Assembly (NCBI RefSeq): GCF_033720595.1
Contig: NZ_JAWWCF010000003.1
Span: 1-40,363, forward strand
DNA from: Lishizhenia sp033720595
Lineage (GTDB): Bacteria > Bacteroidota > Bacteroidia > Flavobacteriales_D > Crocinitomicaceae
DNA: 40,363 bases
Direction: 5' to 3'
A program made the position numbers and the translations under genes. The stretch's first letter is position 1; the number at the start of each line of letters is the position of its first letter. Positions 34,128 to 40,363 of the stretch are shown piece by piece. The notes beneath the pieces were generated by a model. The model searched no databases. It worked only from the letters and a program-made list of their open reading frames with translations, and was not told the origin of the DNA.

Positions 34128-35717
34128 TTATTCTTTTAAAAGACGCTTAACAAATTGATAATCTCCACCTTCCACTTGAAGAAAGTATACTCCTTTGTCT
34201 AAATCCGTTAAACTTAAAGTTAACTGACCTGAAGTAGCATTTTTTTCTACATCCATCATCAATTGACCTTGTGCGTTATAAATTTTAACCGTCACCGTTT
34301 CATCTGCAAACAATCCATCGATTTGAAGCTCATTATTGAATGGGTTAGGATAAACATTCACATTGTTAGCTGCTTTATCCTCAACACCAACATTCGTAAA
34401 TACTTCACAAGCAGTTTCGTATGTACAATCGGGACCAAAAAGACGAACACCAAAGTTTCCATTGTAAGGAACCTGGAATAGTTGATTTCCGCTATTGTCG
34501 AACACTTGTCCGTTATCACAATCGAAAAACTCAAATGATGTTGCAGTTGTTGCTTGAATTTCAATCGACGCCCCATCTACAGCCAAGGTTGTTCCATAAT
34601 CTTCATGTGTTATAATATAATTTACAACACTATCACATCCGGTTGTCGCACTCAACACTTCTGTATAAGTTCCAGGATCTTTTTCATAAACCCCATCAAC
34701 AAGCACAGAGTCACCCTGACAAATTGTTGTGTCTATATCAAACCCAACTTGAGGAAGAACGGTCATGTTCGTATTCACAACACTATCACAACCATTTACA
34801 GCAGTTAAAGCATCTGTATAAACTCCTGCTATCGTTTGCCAATCCCCTTCCAAGAATAAAGAATCTCCAAAACAAACATCTACATCCACATCAGTAACAT
34901 AACTTTGATTGATTACTACAGTATTATCTATAGTACCTCCACTGTAAGTATATGTAATTACATAGGTTCCAGGTAGAGAGCTTGTCATATCAATTTCTCC
35001 TGTTGTGGCGTTTACCGTAATATCACTTGAGTTAGCACTAAAAGTACCTGATGAAGTTCCTGTTTTTAATGGAGTTGTTGCTGTTGCACTCGTACAGTAA
35101 TCTGCGGCATAAGTAACTGTAACAGGTACTTGCTCTGGAAAAACTAACGAAGAAGCTGCTCCTGGAGCATCACCAGAAGAACCACCATTGTTATTTACGG
35201 CATTCGCATTATAGTAAAAAGTAACATTTCCAGAATTCGCTGGTGGAGCCGTCCAAAACACCTCAAAAGAACCTGAAGAACTCGCCCCATCATGTTCTAG
35301 ATATGCTCTTGCTGCTAATGATGACAATTGGGTATTTGCCGTTAAAAAGCTTCCAAAAGTTCCTGCATTTTGGTTAAACGGCATACGTGTTGCCACCATT
35401 TGAAATCCAAAGTGACTGTAACTCGGATTACTTACCTGAACTGATATTTTATACTGTGTTCCTCCGACATATTCGGTAACAATATTATTTGTAGCAGCTT
35501 CTCGAATTGTAATAGAAGTTGTGGTAGCACTGCTCACTGATCCATGACATGAACTACAAGACCCATTAGAAAGAGGTCCCCCCGTCTTATCATGTCCAGA
35601 ATGCGCTGGTCCCGCCGAGTACTTAAAACCAGAGGTAGCTGGGTAAGCACTCATTAAACAAACGCCAAGTGTAGCCAGGACAAATCCAAAAGCTAATACA
35701 TTGTAAATTTTTTTCAT
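34128..35717 (-). CDS. T9SS type A sorting-domain protein with choice-of-anchor/CxxCH N-terminal domain
   Basis: 529 residues. Signal peptide (MKKIYNVLAFGFVLATLGVC), then a domain starting AGPAHSGHDKTGG...CSSCHGS (about 35-60) with a CxxCH motif, matching the choice-of-anchor V type of surface proteins; the FEVFWTAPPANSGNVTFYY segment fits that beta fold. Next comes an Ig-like stretch, then two tandem ~40-residue units (VCFGDSLFLEGDW...NGCDSVVN and ICQGDSVLVDGVY...TGCDSVVN), and a C-terminal type A domain (VYPNPFNNELQIDGL, KIYNAQGQLMMDV, GVYFLQVEGGDYQFVKRLLK). It should be exported and surface-attached by the type IX system. Whether the CxxCH binds heme is unclear. Function unknown. Confidence 0.87.
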   Translation of the reverse strand: MKKIYNVLAFGFVLATLGVCLMSAYPATSGFKYSAGPAHSGHDKTGGPLSNGSCSSCHGSVSSATTTSITIREAATNNIVTEYVGGTQYKISVQVSNPSYSHFGFQMVATRMPFNQNAGTFGSFLTANTQLSSLAARAYLEHDGASSSGSFEVFWTAPPANSGNVTFYYNANAVNNNGGSSGDAPGAASSLVFPEQVPVTVTYAADYCTSATATTPLKTGTSSGTFSANSSDITVNATTGEIDMTSSLPGTYVITYTYSGGTIDNTVVINQSYVTDVDVDVCFGDSLFLEGDWQTIAGVYTDALTAVNGCDSVVNTNMTVLPQVGFDIDTTICQGDSVLVDGVYEKDPGTYTEVLSATTGCDSVVNYIITHEDYGTTLAVDGASIEIQATTATSFEFFDCDNGQVFDNSGNQLFQVPYNGNFGVRLFGPDCTYETACEVFTNVGVEDKAANNVNVYPNPFNNELQIDGLFADETVTVKIYNAQGQLMMDVEKNATSGQLTLSLTDLDKGVYFLQVEGGDYQFVKRLLKE

Positions 35718-35773
35718 ATTTCTAGTTATTAATTTGCACGTATACCTATAGACGCAAGATTTGTCAAAAGGTT

Positions 35774-35806
35774 AAAAAAAAGGGTAAAACAATTTGAATT
35801 ACCCTT
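35774..35806 (-). terminator. Probable terminator of the anti-sigma factor gene
   Basis: Arms aagggtaa (35780-35787) / ttaccctt (35799-35806) with an 11-nt loop. On the minus strand it is followed by a run of eight T. It is about 157 nt after the anti-sigma stop and ahead of the T9SS type A gene. Confidence 0.65.
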
Positions 35807-35962
35807 CATTTGGAAATTAATTTCCTCACGAAATAACAGTTTTTAATTTTTCTAGAATCATCAGTCAAAACACGCGATCTTCTATAGATCACCACGGTGA
35901 AGGAACCCGACCATCATTTTTCTGATCTATATGCAATTTAATAAATTTCTTTGCATCAAATA

Positions 35963-36793
35963 CTATGTTTTTATTTCTCCTAAAACAACCATTTCTTCCA
36001 AGGTAGGATTAACACTACCTCCTAGTGGCTCCAATGTAATGGCAAATGCTTGTAGATCTAAACCTTCCTCCAAATCCAGATTGATTCTGTCACTCAACAC
36101 TAATTGTTTATCCATTACACCTAAATCTAAAGGTTTACCATCCACGATAGCCCACAATTGATATTGTTTTTCTGAGGCAGGTTTTGGAAGTTTATCCGAC
36201 TTTACAATGTACTCCTGAAGTGAAGGATTGTAAAACAATTTCACCCGTGCCTCAGGATATTTGGCTGTTCCGTTCAAACGGATTAGTGAGGTAGATTCAT
36301 CCAACACGAAGTCTGTATAATTCCTTTCATACCTCAGAGAATCTCTCAATTCTAAAACTGCTTGTTTATATTTTTCTTGTTGAGCGATTAACTTTTCTTG
36401 TTCCGTTTTAAACGCTAGTTCTACATCCTTTTTTTGAGTCCCTTCTAGATAGTGGTTCACACCAAACCCAAAAATTAAAGCTATAGAAGCTGCCCATAAA
36501 ATGGTAGCCAGAGACCTCGTTTTATCCTTGGTCTGGAAATTCACCTGCGCATTCAATTTCTCTTGAGGAAGCTGACGAATTGCCGCCATTACCTTTGCTT
36601 TAATCTCAGCCGGCGGACGTGTTGAAAGTGTACGAACATAGGCAGCTAACGCCTCTTCCATACTTTCTTTTTCACGCTTGATTTCTGGATATAAAGCACA
36701 CATTCTTTCCACCTCTAACTTATCCTCAACACCTAAAGCGCCGAAAACATAGTTTTCTAACTTTCCCGATAATATGTATTCTTTACTTTTCAA
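35963..36793 (-). CDS. Anti-sigma factor, RskA-like (anti-sigma-K family)
   Basis: 276 residues. The N-terminal cytoplasmic region (1-85; KLENYVFGALGVEDKLEVER, AALAAYVRTLSTRPP-like AYVRTLSTRPPAEIKAKVM) is the sigma-binding part, with no Cys/His zinc-finger set. One membrane helix follows (about 93-112, LATILWAASIALIFGFGV), then a coiled coil (KTEQEKLIAQQEKYKQAVLE) and the periplasmic RskA domain (KQYQLWAIVDGKPLDLGVMD, LQAFAITLEPLGGSVNPT). It would hold an ECF-type sigma factor at the membrane. No sigma gene lies next to it: the upstream neighbour is the duplicated lipoprotein gene 171 nt away. A related anti-sigma gene is cut by the right edge. Confidence 0.88.
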   Translation of the reverse strand: MKSKEYILSGKLENYVFGALGVEDKLEVERMCALYPEIKREKESMEEALAAYVRTLSTRPPAEIKAKVMAAIRQLPQEKLNAQVNFQTKDKTRSLATILWAASIALIFGFGVNHYLEGTQKKDVELAFKTEQEKLIAQQEKYKQAVLELRDSLRYERNYTDFVLDESTSLIRLNGTAKYPEARVKLFYNPSLQEYIVKSDKLPKPASEKQYQLWAIVDGKPLDLGVMDKQLVLSDRINLDLEEGLDLQAFAITLEPLGGSVNPTLEEMVVLGEIKT

Positions 36794-36904
36794 TTTCTTC
36801 TTAAGGTTTACTTGTAAAATACATACGTAGCCAACTGAGCTTTAGATTTTTAAGAACTAAATTTTTATTAAAAAAACACAAGTAAATCCAGTACAATTTC
36901 AAAG

Positions 36905-36941
36905 ACAAAAAAAAGAGGTGCAAGCCTATGCTCACACCCCT
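36905..36941 (-). terminator. Terminator of the duplicated lipoprotein gene
   Basis: Arms agaggtgcaagc (36914-36925) / gctcacacccct (36930-36941), paired with G-U wobbles on the minus-strand transcript, 4-nt loop, followed on the minus strand by eight T. It lies 22 nt after the stop. Confidence 0.8.
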
Positions 36942-36963
36942 TTTTAGGTTAGTTGTAAAAATC

Positions 36964-37968
36964 TTATCTAGCGAACTGACCTAAGATCACGTAGGTTGTT
37001 GGATCTGTTGTCGTAATTGCTTGTAATGGATCGTGTACTACGAAGAACCCTTCGTATGTCGTTGTTAAATCTGCAATAGATAAAGTACTTTGTTGCGACG
37101 CTGCAACCATTCCTCCGTTACCCGTAGCCATTAAAGTACATACATTTGCATTTGGCGTTTCGTTGTATGGAGTTCCATTTGGTGTCATTGTTGGATCAGC
37201 AAAATCATGTGAGTGGATCATGTACATCTCACCGTCAATCGTATTGTCTAACATTACAGTAACTCTTGTAGCACCACTTCCTAATTCTTGTAATTTAATT
37301 GTTGCTCCTAAGTTACTTGCGTGTGTTCCTCCGTAAGCAAAACTTGCATCCACTTGCCCTGTATTAAAATCGTAATTAAACATTTCAGAAGTCAAAGTGT
37401 AAGCTGCTTGTGCTCTAGCAAAGGTTCCTAATACTAAGTACGTCGTTAAATCTGTTGTACTGATGTTTTGTAAAGGATCGTGTACTACAAAGAATCCTTC
37501 GTAAGAAGTTGTAATTGCATCGAAAGACATATCTACTGTTTGCGAAACTGATACTGAAGATCCGTTACCTGTTACCATTTGGGTAAATACCGCTGCATTC
37601 GGTGTTTCATTGTAAGGTGTTCCGTTTGGCGTAGTTGAAGGATCTGCTGCATCATGAGCATGAATCATGTACATTTCTCCATCCACAGTATTCTCTAAAG
37701 TAACGGTGATTTTTGCAGTGTTATCTCCGGTTTCTTCAACCATCATAGACGCAGTTAAGTTGTCCATGTGCGTTCCTGCATATGCAGTTCCTGAAACTAA
37801 TTGACCATTGTTAAAGTTGTAGTCATACGTTTCACTTTTCATTTCCGTTGGGGTGTCTGGGGTATCATCAGGAGTATCGTCCATATCGTCTTTTTTACAA
37901 GAGGTGGCTCCCAACATTAATCCTATTGCCAAGGTTGGCAAAACATAGTGCTTAAATAATTTCATCAT
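36964..37968 (-). CDS. Lipoprotein built of two tandem ~139-residue repeats (CHRD-like)
   Basis: 334 residues from the ATG at 37968 (MMKLFKHYVLPTLAIGLMLG, lipobox Cys in GATSCKKDD); the ATG one codon later is equally good. A start 39 codons earlier would put a charged segment before the signal and is unlikely. After an Asp/Thr/Pro linker come two copies of one domain (37414-37830 and 36967-37383) sharing VDGEMYMIHAHDAADP / IDGEMYMIHSHDFADP, TPNGTPYNETPNA, SYEGFFVVHDPLQ / TYEGFFVVHDPLQ and ending LGxFAR. The paired His in MIHxHD recall CHRD domains, but I cannot confirm the family. It should be anchored in the envelope. The gene is monocistronic with its own terminator. Confidence 0.78.
   Translation of the reverse strand: MMKLFKHYVLPTLAIGLMLGATSCKKDDMDDTPDDTPDTPTEMKSETYDYNFNNGQLVSGTAYAGTHMDNLTASMMVEETGDNTAKITVTLENTVDGEMYMIHAHDAADPSTTPNGTPYNETPNAAVFTQMVTGNGSSVSVSQTVDMSFDAITTSYEGFFVVHDPLQNISTTDLTTYLVLGTFARAQAAYTLTSEMFNYDFNTGQVDASFAYGGTHASNLGATIKLQELGSGATRVTVMLDNTIDGEMYMIHSHDFADPTMTPNGTPYNETPNANVCTLMATGNGGMVAASQQSTLSIADLTTTYEGFFVVHDPLQAITTTDPTTYVILGQFAR
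36967..37830 (-). repeat. Internal tandem duplication within the lipoprotein gene
   Basis: Two 417-nt units, 37414-37830 and 36967-37383, separated by 30 nt. They remain similar at the DNA level: ggatcgtgtactac followed by near-identical bases occurs at about 37028 and 37470, and tcgttgta(t/a)gg.gttcc(a/g)tttgg occurs at about 37161 and 37609. The conserved DNA blocks suggest a fairly recent duplication or selection on these motifs. Confidence 0.8.
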
Positions 37969-38150
37969 TTCAAATTTTAGTGTTCGGTGATATCTACGCA
38001 CCTGTTTAAGTTCTGGATTTTTTAACCTAATATTTTTTTCATAATATTCCATCAACCCCTTATAAACGTTGATAAAAGAGTTCAAAAATTATCTAAAACG
38101 ACCTGCCAATTATCAAGAATGACATCCCCTAAAAAAACATTGATTCAACA

Positions 38151-38181
38151 AAAAAGGGAGAGATCTTATGACCCCTCCCTT
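38151..38181 (-). terminator. Terminator of the ALDH7 gene
   Basis: Arms aagggag (38154-38160) / ctccctt (38175-38181) with a 14-nt loop. On the minus strand it is followed by TTTTTGTTG. It lies 25 nt after the stop codon. Confidence 0.7.
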
Positions 38182-38205
38182 CTTTGGTGTTTAGTATATG
38201 ATATC

Positions 38206-39762
38206 TTACAAATCGAACTTGATACCTTGTGCCAATGGCAACTCTTTGGTATAGTTAATTGTATTTGTTTGTCTTCTCATGTAAACTTTCCAAGCATCAG
38301 ATCCAGACTCACGTCCACCACCTGTTTCTTTTTCACCTCCAAAGGCTCCACCGATTTCAGCTCCTGATGTTCCAATATTTACATTGGCAATACCACAGTC
38401 AGACCCTCCGTATGATAAGAAACGTTCTGCTTCTCTTAAATCAGTTGTCATGATAGCAGAAGACAATCCTTGTTTCACGCCATTCTGAATATCGATTGCA
38501 TTTTCAACCTCTCCTTCGTACTTCAATAAGTATAAGATAGGTGCAAAAGTTTCGTGCTGTACAATCTCGTAGTGATTTTCAGCTTCAGCAATTGCTGGTG
38601 CAACGTAACATCCAGATTCGTATCCTTCTCCTGTTAATGTACCTCCTTCAACAATCAACTTACCACCTTCTGCTACAACTTTTTCTCTCGCCGCGTTAAA
38701 CATATCCACCGCGTCTTTATCGATTAATGGTCCAACGTGGTTGTTCTCATCTAATGGATTACCAATACGTAATTGCTTGTATGCATTTACAATTACATCT
38801 TTCACCTTATCGTAGATATCCGCATGGATAATCAGTCTTCTTGTAGAAGTACAACGTTGTCCACATGTACCTACCGCTCCAAATACAGCTCCTGGAACTA
38901 CCACGTTCAAGTCTGCATTTGGTGTAATAATCATGGCGTTGTTACCTCCTAATTCTAATAATGATTTTCCAAGACGTCTTCCAACTGCCTCAGAAACAGA
39001 TTTACCCATACGTGTAGATCCTGTAGCACTTACTAAAGGAATACGCGTATCGTCTGCCATTAATTTTCCTAAATCAGCCCCTCCTATTAATAAAGAAGAA
39101 ACTCCCTCTGGAACGTCATTATCTGTAAATACTTCTTCTGTAATTTTTTGACAAGCAATAGAAGTCAACGGAGTTTTCTCAGATGGCTTCCAAACACATG
39201 CATCACCACAAACCCATGCCAAGGCTGTATTCCAACTCCATACGGCTACTGGGAAGTTAAACGCAGAAATAATTCCTACAACTCCTAGTGGATGGTATTG
39301 TTCGTACATTCTATGACCTGGTCTTTCAGAGTGCATTGTTAAACCGTGTAATTGACGCGATAAACCTACGGCGAAATCACAGATATCTATCATTTCCTGT
39401 ACTTCTCCCAATCCCTCTTGGTAAGATTTCCCCATTTCGTAAGAAACCAATTTACCCAAAGGCTCTTTGTAATCACGTAATTTATTACTCAACTGTCTCA
39501 CTACTTCACCTCTCTGTGGTGCAGGAACTTTTCTCCATTCCTTAAATGCAGCTTGAGCTTTTTCAACAACTTTATCGTAATCTTCTGCAGTAGCCATTGT
39601 AACATCACCTAAGTGCTTACCATCTACTGGAGAATATGATTTTAAAACTTCACCTTTTGTCTGTAACCAAACGCTTCCTGTTGAAGCGCCTAAATTTGTT
39701 TTTTCTAGTCCTAATTCATCAAGTACTTCTTGTATATCAAATCCTGTTATTACTTCTGACAT
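38206..39762 (-). CDS. amaB: L-aminoadipate-semialdehyde (piperideine-6-carboxylate) dehydrogenase, ALDH7/antiquitin type
   Basis: 518 residues from the ATG at 39762 (MSEVITGFDIQEVLDELGLE); the longer frame upstream runs through the promoter and is rejected. Features typical of ALDH7 are EMGKSYQEGLGEVQEMIDIC, GVVGIISAFNFPVAVWSWN, TGSTRMGKSVSEAVGRRLG, LLELGGNNA with the general-base Glu near 270, the catalytic Cys304 in GQRCTSTRR, HETFAPILYLLKYEGE, SDCGIANVNIGTSGAEIGGA and ESGSDAWKVYMRRQTNTINY. It oxidises aminoadipate semialdehyde to aminoadipate with NAD+, the second step of lysine breakdown through the aminotransferase/saccharopine routes. No lysine aminotransferase gene is nearby, and the enzyme may also detoxify other aldehydes. 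An inverted repeat overlaps its promoter. Confidence 0.9.
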   Translation of the reverse strand: MSEVITGFDIQEVLDELGLEKTNLGASTGSVWLQTKGEVLKSYSPVDGKHLGDVTMATAEDYDKVVEKAQAAFKEWRKVPAPQRGEVVRQLSNKLRDYKEPLGKLVSYEMGKSYQEGLGEVQEMIDICDFAVGLSRQLHGLTMHSERPGHRMYEQYHPLGVVGIISAFNFPVAVWSWNTALAWVCGDACVWKPSEKTPLTSIACQKITEEVFTDNDVPEGVSSLLIGGADLGKLMADDTRIPLVSATGSTRMGKSVSEAVGRRLGKSLLELGGNNAMIITPNADLNVVVPGAVFGAVGTCGQRCTSTRRLIIHADIYDKVKDVIVNAYKQLRIGNPLDENNHVGPLIDKDAVDMFNAAREKVVAEGGKLIVEGGTLTGEGYESGCYVAPAIAEAENHYEIVQHETFAPILYLLKYEGEVENAIDIQNGVKQGLSSAIMTTDLREAERFLSYGGSDCGIANVNIGTSGAEIGGAFGGEKETGGGRESGSDAWKVYMRRQTNTINYTKELPLAQGIKFDL

Positions 39763-39784
39763 GTATGTATTTTTAAATTTTAAA

Positions 39785-39818
39785 CAAATATAATTAAAAG
39801 TGTTGATTTTCATCAACA
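39785..39818 (-). promoter_or_regulatory. Promoter with operator-like inverted repeat for the ALDH7 gene
   Basis: On the minus strand an exact -7 element TATATTTG (39785-39792) is preceded by TTG 21 nt upstream. The TTG is part of a perfect inverted repeat tgttgat / atcaaca with a 4-nt spacer (39801-39818). A protein bound there would cover the -33 region and could repress or modulate the gene. The leader would be about 15-20 nt. The elements are seen directly; regulation is inferred. Confidence 0.6.
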
Positions 39819-40046
39819 GCAATAGGCTTTCTTGTAGATTCGTTGTGCGACAACAAAAATGCGTGCCTTTAAGGTAGGAAATTGAGAAGATCTCAGACTT
39901 GTTTCTTCGTAAAATCTGTGTGAATTGGATTTGATATTGGCTCCCTTTTAAGCACACCTCGGTTCTATATTAAATAGATTACTTTCTAGCAGTGCTTAAA
40001 ATCGGGTGCTTTGCTCTACTCCTCGGTCCAAAATATTTTCAAAGAA

Positions 40047-40085
40047 AAAGCCCGTCTCAGCTTCTATTGTCGCTGTGCGGGCTTT
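40047..40085 (-). terminator. Terminator of the second anti-sigma factor gene
   Basis: Arms aaagcccg (40047-40054) / cgggcttt (40078-40085) with a 23-nt loop. On the minus strand the hairpin runs into CTTTTTCTTTG. It lies about 72 nt after the stop at 40158. Confidence 0.75.
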
Positions 40086-40157
40086 CTTTTCAATATCTTT
40101 TGTTCCTGTGGGGTACGCTGTCGCCCCCTGGGAGAATTTACTTCTTAAAATGGAAAT

Positions 40158-40363
40158 TTAACCTTTCACGTTACCTATTACGTACAACTGCGAGAGATCC
40201 GGAGTAGGTTTACCACCTTCATCTTCTAGCGTAATGGCAAAAGTTTGCAGTTCATTCACCCCTATTTTACGCGTTGGAGTTACCGCGAATTCTTTGTCTA
40301 ACACACCCAAATCTACTGGAACTCCATCTGCCAAAGCCCACAATTGGTACTGTTTACCTTCAG
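40158..40363 (-). CDS. Anti-sigma factor, RskA-like, C-terminal part only (cut by window edge)
   Basis: The frame is open to the right edge, so only the last 67 residues are visible. They read EGKQYQLWALADGVPVDLGV, then LQTFAITLEDEGGKPTPDLS and end YVIGNVKG, which is the RskA domain ending. It matches the C-terminus of the anti-sigma factor at 35963-36793 position by position (KQYQLWAIVDGKPLDLGV, LQAFAITLEPLGGSVNPT, VVLGEIKT), so the two are paralogues. A sigma factor gene may lie beyond the edge, but that cannot be seen. Confidence 0.85.
   Translation of the reverse strand, partial: EGKQYQLWALADGVPVDLGVLDKEFAVTPTRKIGVNELQTFAITLEDEGGKPTPDLSQLYVIGNVKG

Larger units (their letters stand above)
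39763..40157. other. Gap between ALDH7 and the second anti-sigma gene
   Basis: No gene is supported in these 395 nt. The left end holds the ALDH7 promoter and inverted repeat (39785-39818), and the right end holds the terminator at 40047-40085. A short GC-rich hairpin gggg / cccc lies at about 40110-40127. The middle (39820-40040) has only weak small palindromes such as gttgtgcgacaac. A plus-strand frame of 71 codons at 39992-40207 runs through both hairpins and is not credible. Confidence 0.6.

Noticed and set aside
34263..34897. Overlapping plus-strand frames of 64-84 codons
   Set aside because: They are shadows of the T9SS type A protein, caused by its repetitive low-complexity coding sequence.
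36964..37830. The repeated DNA considered as a CRISPR or mobile repeat
   Set aside because: The repeat unit is in frame, codes for a protein domain and occurs exactly twice; it is an internal gene duplication.
38086..38367. 82-codon plus-strand frame at 38119-38367
   Set aside because: It crosses the ALDH7 terminator and is antisense to the ALDH7 C-terminus.
39763..39957. Extended start for ALDH7 (65 extra residues)
   Set aside because: The extra segment covers the consensus promoter and inverted repeat and is not part of the ALDH7 family N-terminus.
39992..40207. 71-codon plus-strand frame
   Set aside because: It runs through the terminator at 40047-40085 and into the anti-sigma gene on the other strand.
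1..40363. Search by eye for defence systems, CRISPR arrays, prophage and insertion sequences
   Set aside because: No repeat-spacer array, integrase, transposase, restriction or phage structural gene was seen among the reading frames.

Overview
The window is AT-rich chromosomal DNA from a member of the Bacteroidota, most likely order Flavobacteriales. A family closer to Crocinitomicaceae/Cryomorphaceae than to Flavobacteriaceae is only a guess. The evidence is two kinds of type IX secretion (T9SS) C-terminal sorting domain (type A at 21456-25394 and 34128-35717, gliding-motility type B at 30335-32626), a fused MurF-alanine racemase, the PIN-PhoH protein, a beta-propeller LytS-type kinase paired with a LytTR regulator, weak Shine-Dalgarno signals, and several promoters of the Bacteroidota form (TTTG or TTG, about 19-21 nt, then TAnnTTTG). 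I see no tRNA, rRNA, CRISPR, prophage or insertion sequence. It reads as ordinary core and near-core genome, with lineage-specific secreted proteins and lipoproteins.

Layout. 1-5930 (minus strand): a drug-efflux operon in the order TetR repressor, TolC-like outer membrane channel, periplasmic adaptor lipoprotein, RND pump. The pump is cut by the left edge. A perfect inverted repeat in front of the repressor is a likely operator. 5977-8082 (minus): a CTP-synthase-C-terminus-like protein that has lost its cysteine nucleophile, a lipoprotein, and a two-gene operon of unknown function. 8196-10273 (plus): an M24 Xaa-Pro aminopeptidase and an alpha/beta hydrolase. 10255-10420 (minus): a compact candidate transcription unit encoding a 20-residue peptide, with its stop codon inside a terminator loop. 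10551-14568 (plus): LytTR response regulator and propeller kinase (overlapping), then a very acidic small lipoprotein with its own strong promoter and terminator. 14772-16328: an unnamed helical-repeat protein. 16339-19968 (minus): a small lipoprotein, REP-like hairpins, then lepA-thiL.

20210-27660 (minus): two unknown genes, a 1312-residue T9SS cargo protein, an M28 peptidase and a Glu-rich protein with a conserved C-terminal domain. 27860-32626 (plus): murF-alr with a TTG start, and a T9SS type B adhesin-like protein. 32675-39762 (minus): PIN-PhoH ATPase, a T9SS type A protein with a CxxCH motif, an anti-sigma factor without an adjacent sigma gene, a lipoprotein made of two copies of a ~139-residue repeat, and an ALDH7-type aminoadipate semialdehyde dehydrogenase with an inverted repeat next to its promoter. 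The right edge cuts a second anti-sigma factor related to the first.

The clearest functional groupings are the efflux operon (regulator plus all three pump parts), the sensor/regulator pair, lepA-thiL, and the peptidase/Glu-rich gene pair. I found no convincing undescribed multi-gene system. The most intriguing unexplained items are the tiny minus-strand peptide unit near 10.3 kb, the two-gene unknown operon at 7478-8082, and the pair of related anti-sigma factors flanking the duplicated lipoprotein and ALDH7.
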